Numbered from the stretch's first letter, positions 1 to 8,665 are shown. The stretch: DNA of 64,000 nucleotides from an uncultured Treponema sp. (GCA_947165895.1 CAMVCB010000001.1:186001-250000), one strand, 5' to 3'. Numbers and translations: made by a program. Notes: generated by a model from the letters alone, not told the origin.

Positions 1-45
1 GGGAATTATCGGTTGGAAGGTGGAATGAGTAAGTTAAAAAAATAA
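1..45 (+). CDS. C-terminal end of an unidentified plus-strand gene (partial)
   Basis: The first 15 codons of the window are open on the plus strand and end in TAA at 43-45 (reading ...RLEGGMSKLKK). With so little sequence the protein cannot be identified. It may be the end of a gene starting left of the window, or a chance frame. Confidence 0.2.
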   Translation, partial: GNYRLEGGMSKLKK

Positions 46-123
46 AATCGTCCTCAACTCTAGTGTGCCAATCAAAAGGAAATGACACAGTTTTATTGGA
101 CGATTCTTATACAAATTGTATAA
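46..123. repeat. Nested inverted repeats between the left-edge frame and the toxin gene
   Basis: AATCGTCC (46-53) is inverted as GGACGATT (98-105), with an inner TGTG/CACA pair (64-67, 86-89). A second perfect palindrome follows, TTATACAA-A-TTGTATAA (107-123). There is no clear U-run, so this is not a convincing terminator. It could be the end of a mobile element or an operator; I cannot decide. Confidence 0.3.
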
Positions 124-132
124 TATTTTTAT

Positions 133-534
133 TTAGAAATCACCAAAATATTTAGTAAATATTTTAGCAAGAAAAGGACTGTTTCTAGCACCTTCCTGTA
201 ATTTTTTTAGCAATTCAGGAGATGCGTCTTCATATGAAATTAATTTATTATGACTTGCTAAATCATCTAAATCTCGCTGAGATAAGGCCTCTGCTCTGGC
301 ATAATAGGCATAGGATTTTTCTTCAGTCAGAAAGCTATGTTCGTTCTTTTGTAGTATACAAGATTTATCATAACGCTGCGATTCGGAATGTACGGTAGAA
401 ATCGGGATAACTAAAGCCCTGTCATCATCCGAAACATGAGAAATTACAATTCGCAAATGTTTATATACCATTCCGCGTTGATTTTCATCTGCAATTCCAC
501 GAAATGTTTTACCTATCTCTAATTCGAATGAAAT
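133..534 (-). CDS. PemK/MazF-like toxin partnered with Panacea antitoxin; probable AUU start
   Basis: This small protein resembles the PemK/MazF-fold partners found beside Panacea (DUF4065) proteins: KHLRIVIS strand, a D-x-SCIL segment, a SYAYYARAEAL strand and a helical tail. From ATG 471 it has only 112 residues and lacks the first strand. The same frame stays open upstream and encodes a plausible missing N-terminus (ELEIGKTFRGIADENQRG). That extension has no ATG, GTG or TTG before a TGA at 552-550. AUU codons at 537-535 and 534-532 lie 4 and 7 nt after GAGG (545-542), so I place the start at 534 (133 residues). It overlaps the antitoxin end by 16 nt. The family call is from recognition of the sequence pattern; toxicity is inferred. 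Confidence 0.6.
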   Translation of the reverse strand: MSFELEIGKTFRGIADENQRGMVYKHLRIVISHVSDDDRALVIPISTVHSESQRYDKSCILQKNEHSFLTEEKSYAYYARAEALSQRDLDDLASHNKLISYEDASPELLKKLQEGARNSPFLAKIFTKYFGDF

Positions 535-1079
535 AATGCAGCCTCGTTTTCAAAAGAATTCTGTTCATCTATAAGGATTTTTATTTCATTATCCGGGATA
601 TTAACTGCACGCATTATAGTCTGCAATTCAATAGGTTTTTCTTCACCTTTTTCTACACTCTCCCACTCAGGAAAGACGCCTTGTGAATGAGCATACGATT
701 TCATATCTGAATATGAATATTTATAAAACCTCTGGCATACCTGATTCAAAACATCTTCCTCATAGCGGGATAGATAATCAGAAGAGATATCTTGTTTTAT
801 GATTGATATTTTATGATTTTCATCTACAGAAAAACATTCATTCCATAGAGACTGGAGCTCTGGATTATCGCACTTAAGTTTTATGAATGTATACAAACCT
901 TTTAAGACTGGACCTCTTGCCATAGAAACATAGGAATCACCTGTTATAGCTCTACCGGTAGCTTCAATAGACATACGGTCTGCAATATAACATTCCTTAA
1001 TGAGGTTGTAATAATCCATGCATCCATCGTTGCGATTTAAAATATACGCAACAGTCTGAATCAGTTTTTGTACATTCAT
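519..1079 (-). CDS. Panacea (DUF4065) domain antitoxin
   Basis: The 186-residue protein has the Panacea/SocA-like layout: an N-terminal helix (VQKLIQTVAYILNR), then LIKECYIADRMSIEATGRAITGDSY and a MARGPVLKGLYTFIK segment, all typical of the domain. Panacea proteins are antitoxins that neutralise unrelated partner toxins. The downstream overlapping toxin-like gene (133-534) supports a toxin-antitoxin pair. The pair lies on the same strand as the glycan operon but has its own promoter: a -10 box only 6 nt before the ATG, so the message is probably leaderless. Confidence 0.78.
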   Translation of the reverse strand: MNVQKLIQTVAYILNRNDGCMDYYNLIKECYIADRMSIEATGRAITGDSYVSMARGPVLKGLYTFIKLKCDNPELQSLWNECFSVDENHKISIIKQDISSDYLSRYEEDVLNQVCQRFYKYSYSDMKSYAHSQGVFPEWESVEKGEEKPIELQTIMRAVNIPDNEIKILIDEQNSFENEAALFHSN

Positions 1080-1085
1080 AGTTTT

Positions 1086-1114
1086 AATATAATAGTAGAG
1101 AACAGATTTATCAA
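1086..1114 (-). promoter_or_regulatory. Sigma-70-type promoter of the Panacea gene, leaderless
   Basis: On the minus strand TTGATA (1114-1109), a 17-bp spacer and TATATT (1091-1086) match the consensus at 5/6 in each box. Only six bases separate the -10 box from the ATG at 1079, so transcription should start at or next to the start codon. Confidence 0.6.
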
Positions 1115-1121
1115 GATTATT

Positions 1122-2342
1122 CTAATTTACTAGTAACTTTTCCAGCTGTTTCATTCTCTGTTCTTTTGTAAAATTACTTTCATAATATTTCTTTCCATTG
1201 TCACCTAAAGTGCCAAGTTCCAGTTCCGACATTACTGCCATTTTTCTAACAGCATCTGCAAGTCCATTATAATCCCCTGCATTAATAGCCATACCACATT
1301 TAGCTTCTTTGATCAGTTCTGCACCGTCCCCATTAATCATTGCCAGGATTGGCTTTCCTTGTGACATATAAAACTGAACTTTAGCTGGAACTGTCAAATT
1401 AAAACATAATTCATCTTTCAGAGAAAATAAAAGAACAGATGCTGCATTCATAAACACGGGCATTGTTTCAATCGGAAATCTTCCAGGGAAATACACAGTA
1501 TCTTCAAGTGAATAATCTTTCACAAGATTTTGCAAATGCTCACGTCTTCTACCATCTCCAACAAAAACAAATTTTATTCTATTTTCGTTCTTCAAAAGTC
1601 TTGCAGCTTCAATTATAGCATCAAGATTCTGAGCTTCTCCTATATTTCCTGCAAAAAGAATAATAAAATTTCCATCTTCATCGAATGGATTTATATTTTT
1701 TATATTAAAATTTTCAGGAACCTCTTCGTTTACTTCTTCTGCCCAGTTAGGGAAATATACTAACTTATCCTTATAATCTCCTTTTTCGCAAATAGACTTC
1801 TCAAAACCTTTTGAACTTATCAATATTTTTGAACATTGGTCATAAACTTTACGAACCATTTTAATCTGAGGGTTTATTATAAATGGATGAGATATTCCCC
1901 CTGCAGAAATAAGAGATTCCGGCCACAAATCTAACATCCAAAAGAACATAGGAATCTTCTGCCATTTTGAAAGATTTTTTGCACACACTCCAATAAAAAA
2001 TGGAGAAGTTAAATGAACAAAAACTCTGTCGTATTTATGTCTGAAAGAATGGAAAAAAGAAAAAATACTAAGACATAAAAAATAGGACAAATAATTTAAA
2101 ACCAGCCTGATTGCACCGCCTTTACCCCGTGGAATAATCGGCAGACGGATTACATTTACTCCATTTACAACTTCACGACGGCGTTTAAAAAGTGAATACC
2201 CCTCAAAAAACTTTCCTTTAGGATAATCAGGAATTGCAGTTAGAACGGTTACCTCATAACCTGTTTTCGCTAATTCAAAGGCTATATCATTAACTTTGAA
2301 ATCTTCAGGATAAAAATGGTTTGTAAAAATACAGATTTTCAT
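1122..2342 (-). CDS. wbuB: GT4 glycosyltransferase, WbuB-like (probable L-FucNAc transferase)
   Basis: GT-B fold glycosyltransferase of about 406 residues. The N-terminus (MKICIFTNHFYPEDFKVNDIA), the FWMLDLWPESL segment and the C-terminal donor-binding half (FAGNIGEAQNLD, VFVGDGRRR) are those of WbuB/WcaI-type GT4 enzymes. WbuB transfers L-FucNAc in E. coli O26, and the genes upstream here make UDP-L-FucNAc, so that donor is a reasonable inference. The ATG at 2342 is preferred to 2354 because the latter abuts a terminator U-run. It is the last gene of the glycan operon and is separated from fnlC by a strong terminator. Confidence 0.75.
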   Translation of the reverse strand: MKICIFTNHFYPEDFKVNDIAFELAKTGYEVTVLTAIPDYPKGKFFEGYSLFKRRREVVNGVNVIRLPIIPRGKGGAIRLVLNYLSYFLCLSIFSFFHSFRHKYDRVFVHLTSPFFIGVCAKNLSKWQKIPMFFWMLDLWPESLISAGGISHPFIINPQIKMVRKVYDQCSKILISSKGFEKSICEKGDYKDKLVYFPNWAEEVNEEVPENFNIKNINPFDEDGNFIILFAGNIGEAQNLDAIIEAARLLKNENRIKFVFVGDGRRREHLQNLVKDYSLEDTVYFPGRFPIETMPVFMNAASVLLFSLKDELCFNLTVPAKVQFYMSQGKPILAMINGDGAELIKEAKCGMAINAGDYNGLADAVRKMAVMSELELGTLGDNGKKYYESNFTKEQRMKQLEKLLVN

Positions 2343-2354
2343 AATATATATCAA

Positions 2355-2387
2355 TAAAAAAATCCCCTCTCAAAATGAGAAGGGATT
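2355..2387 (-). terminator. Intrinsic terminator inside the glycan operon
   Basis: Read on the minus strand, AAUCCCUUCUCA (2387-2376) pairs with UGAGAGGGGAUU (2372-2361) through 12 base pairs with one G-U wobble and a UUU loop. Eight U residues follow at 2362-2355. It lies in the 58-70 nt gap between fnlC and the wbuB-like gene, which point the same way and belong to one pathway. Confidence 0.8.
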
Positions 2388-2412
2388 AAAAAAATATTTA
2401 TAATGAATGAAA

Positions 2413-3579
2413 TTAGTTTTTTCTCCAGACCATTTTGTTGACAACACCAACATAGCTCTGAATAATCTTCACTACCTTGGTACTTACGTTTTCATCAGTA
2501 TAATCAGGAACCGGTATTCCATACTCACCATTTTTTACAAGTTCTACCGCTGTATCAACAGACTGTAAAAGTGAAACTTCATCAATTCCTGCAAGTACAA
2601 AGCAGGCTTTATCTAATGCTTCTGGTCGTTCTGTCGAAGTTCTAATACATACAGCAGGGAACGGATGTCCAACACTTGTAAAGAAACTTGATTCTTCCGG
2701 TAAAGTTCCACTATCAGAAACGACAACAAATGCGTTCATCTGCAAGCAGTTATAATCATGGAATCCTAGTGGTTCGTGCTGAATTACGCGCTTGTCAAGA
2801 TTGAAACCGCTTGCTTCAAGGCGCTTGCGGCTACGTGGGTGACAGCTGTACAAAATAGGCATATCATATTTTTCTGCCATTTTGTTTATTGCATTAAAGA
2901 GTGAAGTAAAGTTCTTTTCAGTATCAATATTTTCTTCACGGTGAGCAGAAAGAAGAATATATTTTCCTTTTTCAAGCCCAAGCTTTTTGTGAATATCACT
3001 TGCTTCAATTTTTGCAAGATTTGAATGTAAAACTTCTGCCATAGGAGAACCAGTAACATAAGTACGTTCTTTTGGAAGTCCACAATCTGCAAGATAGCGG
3101 CGGGCATGTTCGGAATATGCCATGTTTACATCACTAATAATATCTACGATACGACGGTTTGTTTCTTCAGGAAGACATTCATCCTTACAGCGGTTTCCGG
3201 CTTCCATGTGGAAGATTGGAATATGAAGTCTTTTTGCACCGATAACAGACAGACACGAGTTTGTATCTCCTAATACAAGAACTGCATCGGGTTTTATTTC
3301 GACCATCAACTGGTAAGACTTAGCGATAATATTTCCCATAGTTTCACCAAGATCCTTACCTACAGCATCCATGTAAATCTCTGCATCATCAAGTTCAAGA
3401 TCCTTGAAGAAAATACCGTTCAAGTTGTAGTCATAGTTCTGCCCAGTATGAGCAAGTAAGCAATCAAAGTATTTTCTACAAGCTTTGATAACTGCAGAAA
3501 GTCTGATTATTTCAGGTCTTGTACCTACAATAATCAAAAGTTTCAGTTTTCCATTATTTTTAAAATTTATATTTGCCAT
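2413..3579 (-). CDS. fnlC: UDP-N-acetylglucosamine 2-epimerase family, FnlC/CapG type
   Basis: This 388-residue protein is a non-hydrolysing UDP-GlcNAc 2-epimerase homologue: GTRPEIIRLSAV near the N-terminus, HTGQNYD, HMEAGNRC, PEETNRRIVD and the late SDSGTLPEE substrate-binding motif. In the fnlA-fnlB-fnlC set the third enzyme inverts C2 of UDP-N-acetyl-L-pneumosamine (6-deoxy-L-talosamine) to give UDP-L-FucNAc, so this is FnlC/CapG/WbjD rather than WecB. The ATG at 3579 avoids overlap with the upstream gene and gives the usual N-terminus. Cytoplasmic. Confidence 0.85.
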   Translation of the reverse strand: MANINFKNNGKLKLLIIVGTRPEIIRLSAVIKACRKYFDCLLAHTGQNYDYNLNGIFFKDLELDDAEIYMDAVGKDLGETMGNIIAKSYQLMVEIKPDAVLVLGDTNSCLSVIGAKRLHIPIFHMEAGNRCKDECLPEETNRRIVDIISDVNMAYSEHARRYLADCGLPKERTYVTGSPMAEVLHSNLAKIEASDIHKKLGLEKGKYILLSAHREENIDTEKNFTSLFNAINKMAEKYDMPILYSCHPRSRKRLEASGFNLDKRVIQHEPLGFHDYNCLQMNAFVVVSDSGTLPEESSFFTSVGHPFPAVCIRTSTERPEALDKACFVLAGIDEVSLLQSVDTAVELVKNGEYGIPVPDYTDENVSTKVVKIIQSYVGVVNKMVWRKN

Positions 3580-3581
3580 AT

Positions 3582-4094
3582 TTAACTCCAAATAGGAAAT
3601 TTTCTTGCTTCAACGACATTTCCTGCTTCAATTTTTGAACACTTTTCTATTCTGTTTTCTGCCTTTACAATTGCACCAAGACATACATGAACACATTCTT
3701 CAATAATACAACCATGATCAATAATAGCACCACAATTAATTATGCAGCCTTTCTTAATCACACAATTTGTATTAATTACTGCATTTGGAAGAATGACACA
3801 GCCATCTTCTATTTTGGATTTTGGACTTATATACGCAGCTGGATGAATGATAGTTGGAACTCTATAATTTTCATTAAGAAGTCTTTCTATCCATTCCAGA
3901 CGCATTTTATTATTTCCAAAAGCAGGATAAATCAAACTATCTTTATATTGTACAAAGTTACCACATTTTCCAATAACATTATCTGCTTTTGAATTATCAT
4001 CAAGAAAATGTATTTCTTCATATTCTCCAGATTGTTCAGCAACATCAGCTACTGTCTGACCATAACCTCCGGCTCCAAGAATGATGAGTTTCAT
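3582..4094 (-). CDS. NeuD/PglD-like sugar acyltransferase (left-handed beta-helix)
   Basis: A 170-residue protein. Residues 1-75 form a small Rossmann-like part (GAGGYGQTVADVAEQ, FLDD), and residues 80-165 a hexapeptide-repeat helix (isoleucine-rich turns, IIDHGCIIEECVHV). This is the NeuD/PglD/WeeI O- or N-acyltransferase architecture, slightly shorter than the usual 200-220 residues. It sits between fnlB and fnlC, overlapping fnlB by ATGA. The UDP-L-FucNAc route itself needs no acetyltransferase, so it probably decorates a sugar of the repeat unit. The acceptor is unknown. Confidence 0.75.
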   Translation of the reverse strand: MKLIILGAGGYGQTVADVAEQSGEYEEIHFLDDNSKADNVIGKCGNFVQYKDSLIYPAFGNNKMRLEWIERLLNENYRVPTIIHPAAYISPKSKIEDGCVILPNAVINTNCVIKKGCIINCGAIIDHGCIIEECVHVCLGAIVKAENRIEKCSKIEAGNVVEARKFPIWS

Positions 4095-5293
4095 GATTTT
4101 ACTTTTTCAGCAAAGGTATCAGGATGATTTTTGTCAAACTGTTCATTTGCCCACATTACAGTTACAAGATTTTCTGTTTCAGAAAGATTAATAATGTTAT
4201 GTGTATATCCTGGCAACATATGAACCGCCTGAATATTATCTCCACTCACATCAAACTCTAAAACTTCATCTGTTCCGATTTTTCTTTCCTGAATAAGAGC
4301 ATGTCCGCTTACAACGATAAAGAATTCCCACTTTGTATTATGCCAGTGCTCTCCTTTTGTAATTCCCGGCTTAGAAATATTTACACTGAACTGTCCACAA
4401 TTTGCTGTTTTAAGCAACTCGGTAAAACTTCCACGATCATCACAATTCATTTTGAGAGGAAATGCAACTTTTTCTTTTGGAAGATATGACAGATAAGTTG
4501 AATATAGTTTCTTTGCAAAAGAATCATTTGGAATCTCAGGCATAACAATATCCTGGGGCTGATTTTTGAAAGATTCCAGAGTATCTACAATTTCACCAAG
4601 AGTTACCTTATGAGTAACAGGTACATAACAGTATTTTCCGTCAGATTTTTCTACTGGATTCAATCCTTCATATTCACAATGATGTTCGCATCCACTTAAA
4701 GCAGACATCATTTCTTCCATTAAATCATCAATGTAAAGAAGCACTAACTCTGTGTTACGGTCATTAACCTGAATTGGTAAATCATTTGCAATATTATTAC
4801 AGAATGTTGCTACAGCGCTATTGTAATTTGGTCTGCACCATTTTCCGAAAAGATTCGGAAAGCGATAAACAAGTACTTTTGCGCCAGTCTCTTTTCCATA
4901 ATCAAAGAAAAGATTTTCACCAGCAAGCTTTGATTTTCCGTAATCAGATTCTCCGTAACGACCGATCAAAGTTGCCTGAATCGATGACGAAAGCATTACC
5001 GGACATTTGTTACCATATTTTTTAAGCGTATCCAAAAGCATAGAAGCAAAACCAAAGTTTCCGCTCATAAACTCAGAAGTTTCTTTTGGACGGTTTACAC
5101 CGGCCAGATTGAAAACAAAATCTGCCTTGGAACAATAATCGTCAAGCTCAGCTTCTGTTGAATCAATATCATATTCAAAAACATTTTCAATAGAAAAGGA
5201 ACGTGTTCTATCTTTTCCATCGCGAATGTTATTAAAATTTTCGCATAGATTGCGGCCTACAAAGCCTTTTGCGCCAGTTACAAGAATATTCAT
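4091..5293 (-). CDS. fnlB: Bifunctional UDP-sugar C3-epimerase/C4-reductase, FnlB/CapF type
   Basis: About 400 residues. The N-terminal extended SDR domain shows GAKGFVG, FNLAGVNRP and Y-G-K-S-K (YxxxK), and a C-terminal cupin (about 275-400) shows HWHNTKWEFF and PGYTHNI. This two-domain form is CapF of Staphylococcus aureus and FnlB/WbjC, which convert the 4-keto product of FnlA/CapE to UDP-6-deoxy-L-talosamine derivatives using NADPH. The start ATG at 5293 overlaps the fnlA stop as TAATG, so translation is coupled. Confidence 0.87.
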   Translation of the reverse strand: MNILVTGAKGFVGRNLCENFNNIRDGKDRTRSFSIENVFEYDIDSTEAELDDYCSKADFVFNLAGVNRPKETSEFMSGNFGFASMLLDTLKKYGNKCPVMLSSSIQATLIGRYGESDYGKSKLAGENLFFDYGKETGAKVLVYRFPNLFGKWCRPNYNSAVATFCNNIANDLPIQVNDRNTELVLLYIDDLMEEMMSALSGCEHHCEYEGLNPVEKSDGKYCYVPVTHKVTLGEIVDTLESFKNQPQDIVMPEIPNDSFAKKLYSTYLSYLPKEKVAFPLKMNCDDRGSFTELLKTANCGQFSVNISKPGITKGEHWHNTKWEFFIVVSGHALIQERKIGTDEVLEFDVSGDNIQAVHMLPGYTHNIINLSETENLVTVMWANEQFDKNHPDTFAEKVKS

Positions 5294-6342
5294 TATTTTC
5301 CCTGCTTCCAAGCTTCAAGCGCTTCATTTACATAATCTGTTGTAAGAATCTTTTTTACAGTTCCTTCTACATCAAGTCGATTTGTGTTGTGACTTGTATA
5401 AGCTTCGTCTGCCATTGTATGAACATCACCTTTTACAACAAACTTATCATAGTTCAAATCACGACTATCAGCTGCAACTCTGTAATAGCCGCCCATATCT
5501 TCACTACGCAAACGCTCCTCACGAGTCATTAGAGTTTCATAGAGTTTTTCTCCGTGACGAGTACCAATAATATTTGTACCTGTATCGCCAAAAAGTTTCT
5601 GAACAGCCTTTGCTAAATCTCCGATTGTCGAAGCATCTGATTTCTGAATAAACAAATCACCAGGATTAGCATGCTCAAATGCAAATTTTACCAGATCGAC
5701 TGCTTCATCAAGATTCATAAGGAAGCGTGTCATATTTGGATCAGTAATTGTTATAGGGTTACCAGCCTTAATCTGATCTATGAATAATGGAATTACAGAA
5801 CCGCGTGAACACATAACGTTACCGTAACGGGTACATGCAATTACAGTATCTCCGCGTTCAGCAGCAACACGTGCATTTGCATAAATAACATGCTCCATCA
5901 TTGCCTTACTGATTCCCATTGCATTAATTGGGTAAGCAGCCTTATCGGTAGAAAGACATACAACACGTTTTACACCGGCTTCAATTGCTGCATGAAGCAT
6001 ATTGTCAGTACCCTGCACGTTAGTACGAACAGCTTCCATAGGGAAGAATTCACAAGATGGAACCTGCTTAAGAGCAGCCGCATGGAAGATGTAATCGACA
6101 CCAGGCATTGCATCCTTTATTGACTGAGGGTTACGAACATCACCTATGTAAAACTTTACTTTTTTTGCAAGTTCGGGATGTTTTGCCTGTAAGTCATGGC
6201 GCATATCATCCTGTTTCTTTTCATCACGGCTGAAAATTCGAATTTCACCGATATCTGAATTTAAAAAATGCTTAAGCACGGTGTTCCCAAAAGAACCCGT
6301 ACCGCCCGTAATGAGCAGAGTCGCTCCGTTAAATGTGGACAT
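5293..6342 (-). CDS. fnlA: UDP-GlcNAc 4,6-dehydratase/5-epimerase, FnlA/CapE type
   Basis: This 349-residue extended SDR carries GGTGSFG (13-19) for NAD binding, the SRDEKKQDDMRHDL signature and an active-site segment STDKAAYPINAMGISK, where MGxSK stands in place of the usual YxxxK. That is diagnostic of the FlaA1/CapE/WbjB group. It starts UDP-L-FucNAc synthesis by dehydrating UDP-GlcNAc with C5 inversion. AGGAG precedes the ATG. A -10-like TATAAT (6365-6360) lies just before it, so the fnl genes may have their own promoter besides read-through. Confidence 0.88.
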   Translation of the reverse strand: MSTFNGATLLITGGTGSFGNTVLKHFLNSDIGEIRIFSRDEKKQDDMRHDLQAKHPELAKKVKFYIGDVRNPQSIKDAMPGVDYIFHAAALKQVPSCEFFPMEAVRTNVQGTDNMLHAAIEAGVKRVVCLSTDKAAYPINAMGISKAMMEHVIYANARVAAERGDTVIACTRYGNVMCSRGSVIPLFIDQIKAGNPITITDPNMTRFLMNLDEAVDLVKFAFEHANPGDLFIQKSDASTIGDLAKAVQKLFGDTGTNIIGTRHGEKLYETLMTREERLRSEDMGGYYRVAADSRDLNYDKFVVKGDVHTMADEAYTSHNTNRLDVEGTVKKILTTDYVNEALEAWKQGK

Positions 6343-6655
6343 GATTTTGTCTCCTAAAAATTATAGATTATGAAAATATGAACAAAATTTTTGATTAATA
6401 ATTATTTTTATGAATTGAAATCAAGTCTTTCTCAATGATGGATTGATATAAGAGAATTAAATTCAATATGAAATAAAAAGAAATTTTTTATCTTTACAAT
6501 AGTTTAAGTTAAAATGATTTTTGTTATATTTGATAGTGTACTAGGGAATTTTAATATGATATACAGAAATTTATTTAAAGAATTTTTTTTAAATAAATCT
6601 AAATACATCCTGTTGCTTTAATAAATCGAAAAAAATAAATACTATATTTAATTTT
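6343..6655. other. A+T-rich gap between glycosyltransferase and fnlA
   Basis: No gene of convincing length is visible in these 313 bases. An A/T-only perfect inverted repeat of 11 bp (6569-6579 and 6588-6598) is present, but it has no G+C and is not a believable terminator. The right amount of space and the TATAAT next to fnlA suggest an internal promoter region. Confidence 0.4.
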
Positions 6656-7792
6656 TCATTTAATGCTTTCAATTAATTTTTGGTATTGCAAACCTATTTT
6701 ACTAATATCAAAGTTTGAAACAAATGAATGCGCATTTTTTCTATATTTTTCAAGTTTGACATCATTTTCTATAATTGAAACCAAATTATTTGCGTATTTA
6801 TTAATTTTAAAAGGTTTTATTAAAATTCCAGCATTACCATTATCAGTTATAATTTTAGCAGCTGAATATGATTCAAACAAAAAAGGAACTAAAGAATAAG
6901 ACATAGCTTCACACAAGACCAATCCCCATCCTTCAAATATACTTGTCATACAAAGGATAGATGCTTTTTCATAATATTCTGAACAATTCTGTTTATAACC
7001 AACAAGAGAAATACTTTGCAAATGATTTTTATTTATATATTTCTCTATCTTTTTTTTCAATTCACCATCGCCTACTAAAATTAGTTTCCAATCGGGAATT
7101 TTATATTGAATTTTTTTCCAAATTTTTAGTAAAAGAAAGATTCCTTTTTGCTCATCAAATCGACCAACAAATAATACTTTTTTTTCCTTCCGTTGTATAA
7201 AGGGAATAGAATCATATATATTTGGATTATTAATAACTACTATTTTATTTTCTGAGCAATGTGTAATTTTAATAATCTGATTTTTAAATTCATCTGTAAA
7301 TGTAATATATTTATAAGATATATTTATAATTTTTTTTTGCCATATAGATATATTTTTTTTACAATTAAATTTTCTATATGGATATAAAATTACTTTCAAA
7401 ATATTTTTTAAACAGATTTGTTGAATATGAAAGGTATTAAATCTTAATAATTTTAGAAAAGCATTTGGTGTATTGTGACAAACAGAAATAATGCGAATTT
7501 TTAATTTTTTATATGCTAATTCAGCAAGATTATATGTTTCTTCACAAAATGAATCCTGAAATATAATTACATCAATTTTGTTATCTTGCAAAAACTTTAT
7601 AAATATTTTTTCATCTACATGTTTTACAATTATTCCCTTATAAAGTTTTTTTAATAACACGTCTTTATCCTGTTCCATAAGAGAAGTAATAAAAATATTG
7701 TGTTTAGAGGTTAAATAATTGGCCAAGACTGTAGTAACGTTTTCTATACCACCATAACCAGGGTACCTTGTACAAAGAAAACAAATATTCAT
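6656..7792 (-). CDS. GT4 family glycosyltransferase
   Basis: A 378-residue GT-B glycosyltransferase. The N-terminal half begins with NICFLCTRYPGYGGIENVT. The C-terminal donor domain has LFVGRFDEQKGI, LILVGDGELKKKIE and the E-x7-E segment EGWGLVLCEAM, with the second part of the fold intact to the end. The A+T content is extreme even for this island. Donor and acceptor cannot be read from the sequence. It acts at the cytoplasmic face of the inner membrane on lipid-linked glycan. Confidence 0.82.
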   Translation of the reverse strand: MNICFLCTRYPGYGGIENVTTVLANYLTSKHNIFITSLMEQDKDVLLKKLYKGIIVKHVDEKIFIKFLQDNKIDVIIFQDSFCEETYNLAELAYKKLKIRIISVCHNTPNAFLKLLRFNTFHIQQICLKNILKVILYPYRKFNCKKNISIWQKKIINISYKYITFTDEFKNQIIKITHCSENKIVVINNPNIYDSIPFIQRKEKKVLFVGRFDEQKGIFLLLKIWKKIQYKIPDWKLILVGDGELKKKIEKYINKNHLQSISLVGYKQNCSEYYEKASILCMTSIFEGWGLVLCEAMSYSLVPFLFESYSAAKIITDNGNAGILIKPFKINKYANNLVSIIENDVKLEKYRKNAHSFVSNFDISKIGLQYQKLIESIK

Positions 7793-7808
7793 AAAACTAT
7801 TTCAATTA

Positions 7809-8615
7809 TTATTGGTATAAATCTTTAAATAATCCCTTCAATCCGACTGGATTTACAGAAATGATTTCTGTCTCAGGATAAAATGTATTAGCAAAAACTT
7901 TAAATTCATTCCATTTCATTATAAGTTTTTCACGATCTTTCTTCCAATATGAAATTAATTCTTTTTTTTCTCTATTTATCTCAAAATTATTTTGATTTTT
8001 ATTCGAAAAATGAACTCCAGACATATCGCAACCAACAATGTACAATTTAGCTGGATTCAAGAATAAAGCAAATTGAAGAACACTTAACCCAACATTTGGC
8101 ATTCCTCCAATTACACGATGATCTATATCATTTACAAAATGACTTTTATATCCATTTGAATATATACAACTGTCTGTCACAAACTGCTTTGCATTACATT
8201 GTAATGCATAAGATTCAGGAATTGTTTTTTCACCTTCAAAACTTCTGGCTAGTAACTTTACACAATTGTTACCTTTATAATTTATAAGTTCTTGAGAAAC
8301 CATTTTTATTCCATCCCAATCCTGTGCAAAAATAAAATCATACTTAACCTTGTCATATAAAAAGGCTCTATTACATGCAATATGAACAGCCCCTTCTATT
8401 GGCTGATATTTTTGTAATGTAGGGCCTGCGCCACAAATAACAACATCTTTTCCAGTACATATTCCTTTATATTGAGAAAATGTTTTTTGATTCAACATAG
8501 CGCCAGCAGTACTCATTGCATTTTTTTCGGCAATTATATGAATTACATGCATTACTTGCTCTTTTGCATAACTTAATAACAATTGATTGCTCCTATTTCG
8601 GAATATTTTTCCCAT
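7809..8615 (-). CDS. DUF115/MptE-like protein, possible GT42-type CMP-sugar transferase
   Basis: A 268-residue protein with GKDVVICGAGPTL near residue 55, an ACNRAF strand, an IGGMPNVGLSVLQFAL helix and LYIVGCDMSG. This order matches the MptE-like DUF115 fold and also the GT42 sialyltransferase layout (GNGPSL, CNxFY, SGVYxxxxA, IYLSGIDF). In a glycan cluster with a CMP-sugar synthetase the second reading is attractive. Family membership is fairly clear; the reaction is inference. It is followed at 16 nt by a GT4 gene. Confidence 0.55.
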   Translation of the reverse strand: MGKIFRNRSNQLLLSYAKEQVMHVIHIIAEKNAMSTAGAMLNQKTFSQYKGICTGKDVVICGAGPTLQKYQPIEGAVHIACNRAFLYDKVKYDFIFAQDWDGIKMVSQELINYKGNNCVKLLARSFEGEKTIPESYALQCNAKQFVTDSCIYSNGYKSHFVNDIDHRVIGGMPNVGLSVLQFALFLNPAKLYIVGCDMSGVHFSNKNQNNFEINREKKELISYWKKDREKLIMKWNEFKVFANTFYPETEIISVNPVGLKGLFKDLYQ

Positions 8616-8665
8616 TAAATTCTTTACACGACTAAATAGTCGCTATATATGATTCATAATTTGTC

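Noticed and set aside
2413..3579. WecB (UDP-ManNAc synthesis)
   Set aside because: The adjacent fnlA and fnlB genes define the UDP-L-FucNAc route, in which the homologous FnlC/CapG acts as third enzyme; no WecC dehydrogenase is present.
6569..6598. Terminator before fnlA
   Set aside because: The 11-bp stem contains only A and T, so it would be unstable and cannot act as an intrinsic terminator.
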